Shown here: positions 30,604 through 34,007 of the stretch, in pieces | Numbering within the stretch: the stretch's first letter is position 1 | Layout: each line of letters starts with the position of its first letter | NCBI GenBank assembly: GCA_031255285.1 | Contig: JAIRSU010000004.1 | Location: 1 to 34,007, forward strand | Direction of reading: 5' to 3' | DNA length: 34,007 bases | From: Treponema sp. | GTDB lineage: Bacteria > Spirochaetota > Spirochaetia > Treponematales > Breznakiellaceae | Position numbers and translations under genes: made by a program | Notes under the pieces: generated by a model | What the model was told of the DNA's origin: nothing | Seen by the model: the letters and a program-made list of their open reading frames with translations, nothing else | The model's database searches: none

Positions 30604-32349
30604 ATGCAGAATCGAAAAGATTTAAGAGCGGGTATTGCCATATCAACGGCAATACTGGTTTTGTTTTTTGGCGGTTGTCCGACAACGACCGGAGATAAAG
30701 AAAATGCGGAAGCAAAGGCCGCGGCGCCATTCATTGTATCCCAGCCGGGTGATTACCAACCCACGATCGGCGAGGAAATCTTCCTGGCTGTGGAAGGAAC
30801 TGTTTCAGACGGCGGTAGTTTGAGTTACCAATGGTATAAGGCCACCGGAGTGGGAGTTACCGGAAACGAAATACCGGAGGCTACCGACGCCTGGTATAAG
30901 CCGCCTACGAATACCGTTGGGACAAATTATTATTATGCGGAAGTTTCCAATTCCAACAATGAGACAAGAACCTCCACCAGGAGCCGTTACGCGACAGTAT
31001 TTGTGCTTGATCCGACCGAGGCGGGTGTTCCTTCCAGTGGTTTTAATATTTCGGTAGATACCAGTGAAGCCGCTAAACATCAGTTTGTCCGGGGCTTTGG
31101 CGGGATGATAAACGCCTGGGGTCAGCCGTGTCCTGACCTAACGATTAATGACGCGGACACTCTTTTTAATCCCGACAAACTAGGCTTGAATATACTGCGG
31201 ATGATTATCTATCCCGAGCCGCTGGAAGATATTATGAACGGCATGGTGTATACATCAATTGATAATTCGGACATTTTCGATATTGGCAGGCTGGTGAACA
31301 AGTACGGCGGTATGATTATCGGCTGTCCTTGGACGCCGCCTGACGGCTACAAACTTACTAACGGACATCTGGACCCCAATCATTATCTGGATATGGGCAA
31401 CCACTTGGTCTCCTGGGTCAAGAAGATGGAAGCCGGCATGGGCGGCGATAACAAGATATTCGCCATTTCTTCGCAGAACGAACCGGACGATAACGCTACC
31501 TGGTGTATTTATACTCCGGAGGAAAACCTGGCTTTTGTAAAACAGGTATTCCCCGCAATCCACCGGGAGATACCCCATGTCAAGCTGTTTCCCGGCGAAT
31601 ACACCAGTTTTGATTCATCACTTTATATGCCGATTGTCAACGATACAGAGGCTCTTGCCCAGGTTGACGGCTTTGCCGGACATTTTTACGGCGGTCAGAT
31701 AGGCGAAAGAAAAGAATGGGCAATCGACGCCGGAAAAGAAGTGTGGATGACCGAACATCTCCGTAATACTAACGCCAACAAGTCATATGATCCCACATGG
31801 GCGGCGGTTTGGGATTTTGCCGCCGATTTCCATACTGTCATGATAAACGATTACAACGCCTATGTTATGTGGTACGCGAAACGCTTTTACGGTCTGATAG
31901 GCGATTCCGAACAGGGTGTAACCAACCAACGGAACGGAGAGCCCCAACTGCGCGGCTATTTTATGTCCCACTATTCAAAATACGCCGCCGGCAAATATCG
32001 GTATGATGCTAACTGGGTGGGCGCAGACTGGACAAGCACCGCATCGGAGCCCGGCAATATCCGCGCCACCGCCTATGCGGACGACGAAACCATAGCTCTG
32101 GTACTGTTTAACAATTCCACTGCGGCGGCGTCCGAGGATACGTGGGTGAATATCAGACTGCCGCAGGCGGTCAAAACGTCTTTTGCCGTCGCCACGTATA
32201 ACAAAGACGGACCTGCGCCGACAAACAGCGCCATAGCCGAAAGTACGGCGCGAATGGAACCTGTACCGGTGATTATGAGTGCTGATATGAGAACTGCATC
32301 GGTAAAACTGAACCCCTCTACGATACTGTCGGTAAAGTTTTACAAGTAA
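30604..32349 (+). CDS. GH30 family glycoside hydrolase lipoprotein (xylanase-like)
   Basis: A 581-residue protein. GGAGG at 30593-30597, six bases before the ATG at 30604, sets the start over an upstream in-frame ATG at 30583. It has a lipoprotein signal (GIAISTAILVLFFGGC), a short linker, an N-terminal Ig-like domain (about residues 35-130, LSYQWYKATGVGVTGNEIPE) and a GH30 catalytic domain from about 145. Marks: FVRGFGGMINAWGQ, acid/base Glu near 293 (SQNEPDD) and nucleophile Glu near 384 (VWMTEHLRNTN). The C-terminal beta domain (about 485-581) completes the GH30 side-by-side fold. The GFGGM and MTEH features favour a xylan-active GH30_8-type enzyme, but this is not certain. It is followed by outer-membrane and lipoprotein genes. 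Confidence 0.9.
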   Translation: MQNRKDLRAGIAISTAILVLFFGGCPTTTGDKENAEAKAAAPFIVSQPGDYQPTIGEEIFLAVEGTVSDGGSLSYQWYKATGVGVTGNEIPEATDAWYKPPTNTVGTNYYYAEVSNSNNETRTSTRSRYATVFVLDPTEAGVPSSGFNISVDTSEAAKHQFVRGFGGMINAWGQPCPDLTINDADTLFNPDKLGLNILRMIIYPEPLEDIMNGMVYTSIDNSDIFDIGRLVNKYGGMIIGCPWTPPDGYKLTNGHLDPNHYLDMGNHLVSWVKKMEAGMGGDNKIFAISSQNEPDDNATWCIYTPEENLAFVKQVFPAIHREIPHVKLFPGEYTSFDSSLYMPIVNDTEALAQVDGFAGHFYGGQIGERKEWAIDAGKEVWMTEHLRNTNANKSYDPTWAAVWDFAADFHTVMINDYNAYVMWYAKRFYGLIGDSEQGVTNQRNGEPQLRGYFMSHYSKYAAGKYRYDANWVGADWTSTASEPGNIRATAYADDETIALVLFNNSTAAASEDTWVNIRLPQAVKTSFAVATYNKDGPAPTNSAIAESTARMEPVPVIMSADMRTASVKLNPSTILSVKFYK

Positions 32350-32381
32350 TCGGTAACGTTTTATGAGAAAGGGAAAACAAC

Positions 32382-33533
32382 ATGAATAAGAGATTACTGC
32401 TGTGTTTGCTTGTTATGACCGCGGCTCTGCGTGTCTCCTTTGCCCAGGAATTCAATTTCTCTGGGGAAATAAAAACCGGCGTTTATTGGGAGACCCGCCA
32501 GGTGGGAGATGATGATCCGAAACAACTAATGGAACTGGGAAATACCGATGACGCGGGTGGATTCAACCCCGCTATCGGTTTTACGGGTATTCCCGGACGC
32601 TTCCGGTTGAATCTTGAATTTAAGCCTATCCCATCTATTGGATTCAAAGTCCGTTTTGAAGATTCGTCGTTCACCGGGAGAACCGTTGCATGGGCGTACT
32701 CTTTTGCGTACGGTAATTACCTGGACAATCAGATCAAAATCAGCGCGGGGAAACTGGGCGACTCGCCATGGGCAACCGGCGGTCCAGAACTAAACACATC
32801 CGTTGATGAGAGTTTTGGAAACAGTTTCGCAGGTATCCGCACTGAATACAAACCGGTATTTGTCCCCGGCTTTAATATCGGATTTTCCCTTAATCCGGTA
32901 AGCCACATGGTTGACCATACCAAACATGAGGTTGATTTTACGACATTCATGAGCGAAACCGTTCTTGGCGTTGGGTATACCCACGAGCTTTTTGATGTAC
33001 GGTTCGCCTGGCGTCTGGACGGACCTGACAAGGACAACGTGCAGGGCGAGGACGGTCATACTATGGTTTACCGGGTGGAAGAAAAGGTGCTGAGAAACTA
33101 TGTACCGGGGCTTTCAGTCTGGGCTAACGGACGGAATACCGGATTGGTCAACGGAGACGGCGCGTATAAAAACTACACGAACTGGCTTTACATTGAGTTT
33201 AAGGAATACGGCTTCGACGCCCAGCTTCGTACCGGTCTTGAGGTGGCTAATTTGCAGAAGGATGAGTATTACAAGAAATTGCTGACCATCAAGCCGATTG
33301 TCCTTTATTCACTTACCCCCATGATAAGTGCGGGCTTTACCTTCTCTTTTGCCAAAGATTTTGGAACCTTAAGCCAGGTTGATTATGACAACATGACCAT
33401 AGAACCCCATGTTAAGGTTACGTTCAATCCCAATGCCTATGTCGCTTTTGTGTATGGGTTCCAGCAGCTTCCCCGGATCGGCGCTGTGGAAAAGGCGCAC
33501 TATATAAATCTGCGGCTGGTGTATAGCTTCTAG
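32382..33533 (+). CDS. Outer-membrane beta-barrel protein (porin-like)
   Basis: A 383-residue protein with a signal peptide (MNKRLLLCLLVMTAALRVSF-AQ), amphipathic beta-strands with alternating aromatic residues throughout (FNFSGEIKTGVYWETRQ, FRLNLEFKPIPSIGFKVRFE, YINLRLVYSF) and a C-terminal Phe, the usual outer-membrane insertion signal. It starts 33 bp after the GH30 gene and is followed by a lipoprotein gene on the same strand. I infer that it lets sugar products pass or displays the system at the outer membrane. No named family is recognised. Confidence 0.78.
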   Translation: MNKRLLLCLLVMTAALRVSFAQEFNFSGEIKTGVYWETRQVGDDDPKQLMELGNTDDAGGFNPAIGFTGIPGRFRLNLEFKPIPSIGFKVRFEDSSFTGRTVAWAYSFAYGNYLDNQIKISAGKLGDSPWATGGPELNTSVDESFGNSFAGIRTEYKPVFVPGFNIGFSLNPVSHMVDHTKHEVDFTTFMSETVLGVGYTHELFDVRFAWRLDGPDKDNVQGEDGHTMVYRVEEKVLRNYVPGLSVWANGRNTGLVNGDGAYKNYTNWLYIEFKEYGFDAQLRTGLEVANLQKDEYYKKLLTIKPIVLYSLTPMISAGFTFSFAKDFGTLSQVDYDNMTIEPHVKVTFNPNAYVAFVYGFQQLPRIGAVEKAHYINLRLVYSF

Positions 33534-33582
33534 TGTGCAGGATGAAATTGAAAAAACGGCAAATGCCGTAAGGAGTGTAATG

Positions 33583-34007
33583 ATGTATATGAAAAGAAAA
33601 AATTTGTTAAGTCTAATGGTGGCGGCCCTGTTGCCGCTTCTGTTTGTTACGGGATGTCCCCAGGAAGGGGATGATACCGGCAATCCTCCCGGTACGCCGG
33701 ATGTTTTGTTGACTGCCATAAGCATCGGCGGGGTAACAGTTGACCCGTTGCCCGCTCCGGCGGCTTCGATGCAGGCGGCGCAGGCAGGGTCAGTGGTGAT
33801 AAATACCGAACGCCCGCCCAGTGAAAGCGAAAGCCCGGACAATGTTTACTATAAACCGGTACAGCCGGTGGTAGTAAAACTTGCCGATGTACACGAGACC
33901 GTCTCTTTTGCGGTTTCGTCTCCGGACGAATTTCCCCCGGAAATAACCCTTCCCGGCGTCCAGGACGGGGCAACGGTAACGCGGAATATCGCCATTACCC
34001 TGCCGGA
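33583..34007 (+). CDS. Lipoprotein, 3' end outside the window
   Basis: The frame runs from an ATG at 33583 (another in-frame ATG at 33580 is possible) with AGGAG at 33571-33575, and remains open to the right edge. It encodes a signal with lipobox (MVAALLPLLFVTGC, after MYMKRKNLLSL), then a Pro/Gly-rich linker and what look like beta-sandwich repeats (DVLLTAISIGGVTVDPLP, then VVKLADVHETVSFAVSSPDE). Its family is not recognisable from the 141 residues present. It is the third gene of the GH30-outer-membrane-lipoprotein group, all with short gaps, so it may bind polysaccharide at the surface (inference). Confidence 0.75.
   Translation, partial: MYMKRKNLLSLMVAALLPLLFVTGCPQEGDDTGNPPGTPDVLLTAISIGGVTVDPLPAPAASMQAAQAGSVVINTERPPSESESPDNVYYKPVQPVVVKLADVHETVSFAVSSPDEFPPEITLPGVQDGATVTRNIAITLP

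Overview
The window looks like a stretch of a spirochaete chromosome, most likely a termite-gut type Treponema (inference). The clues are roughly 50% GC in the core genes, spirochaetal gene content (a Skp-like protein, RodZ/LolA/RimO neighbours, a large treponeme-type protein of unknown function), many lipoproteins with loose lipoboxes, and several plant-polysaccharide hydrolases. I found no tRNA, rRNA, CRISPR array or transposase.

Layout. 1-4746 (+): 3' end of a repeat/LysM protein, a Skp/OmpH-like chaperone, a NifS/IscS-type cysteine desulfurase, then a MoxR ATPase and DUF58 pair. 4747-8700 (-): an accessory block with an EcoRI-family adenine methyltransferase, a DUF262-HNH protein, a 23-unit array of 21-bp repeats and a small conserved-hypothetical gene (paralog A). 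8724-15943 (-): housekeeping and envelope genes: GH16 glucanase, a 598-aa treponemal protein, D-Ala-D-Ala carboxypeptidase, RimO, RodZ-like and LolA-like proteins. 16133-20707 (+): glutamate synthase large subunit. 20900-27845: GH5 hydrolase, orphan HlyD-type adaptor, a lipoprotein with an HEGFH motif, a YjbQ-family protein, adenylate kinase, a Cof-type HAD phosphatase. 28149-34007 (+): a second accessory block with an AraC regulator broken by a C12 tract, a 15-unit array of 21-bp repeats, paralog B, a strongly structured intergenic RNA candidate, a GH30 lipoprotein, an outer-membrane beta-barrel protein and a truncated lipoprotein gene.

The most interesting observation is a two-copy module. 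In both accessory blocks a long tandem array with an exact 21-bp period lies just upstream, in the same orientation, of a member of one protein family. Both genes have a perfect hairpin ending four bases before the Shine-Dalgarno sequence and a second perfect hairpin covering the last codons and the stop. The stop hairpin shows a compensatory T-A to C-G change between copies. Array sequences differ but period, orientation and hairpin placement match.

Two further patterns stand out. First, genes that lack a Shine-Dalgarno sequence (moxR, the methyltransferase, the 598-aa protein, dacA, GH5, lolA) have a sigma70-like promoter with an exact 17-bp spacer whose -10 box lies only 6-9 bases before the ATG, which predicts leaderless or nearly leaderless mRNAs. 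Second, the AraC gene carries a C12 tract. An upstream frame with a good Shine-Dalgarno sequence would join the regulator if the tract had 11 Cs, so the gene is a candidate phase-variable switch, read here in the OFF state, next to a polysaccharide-use cluster.
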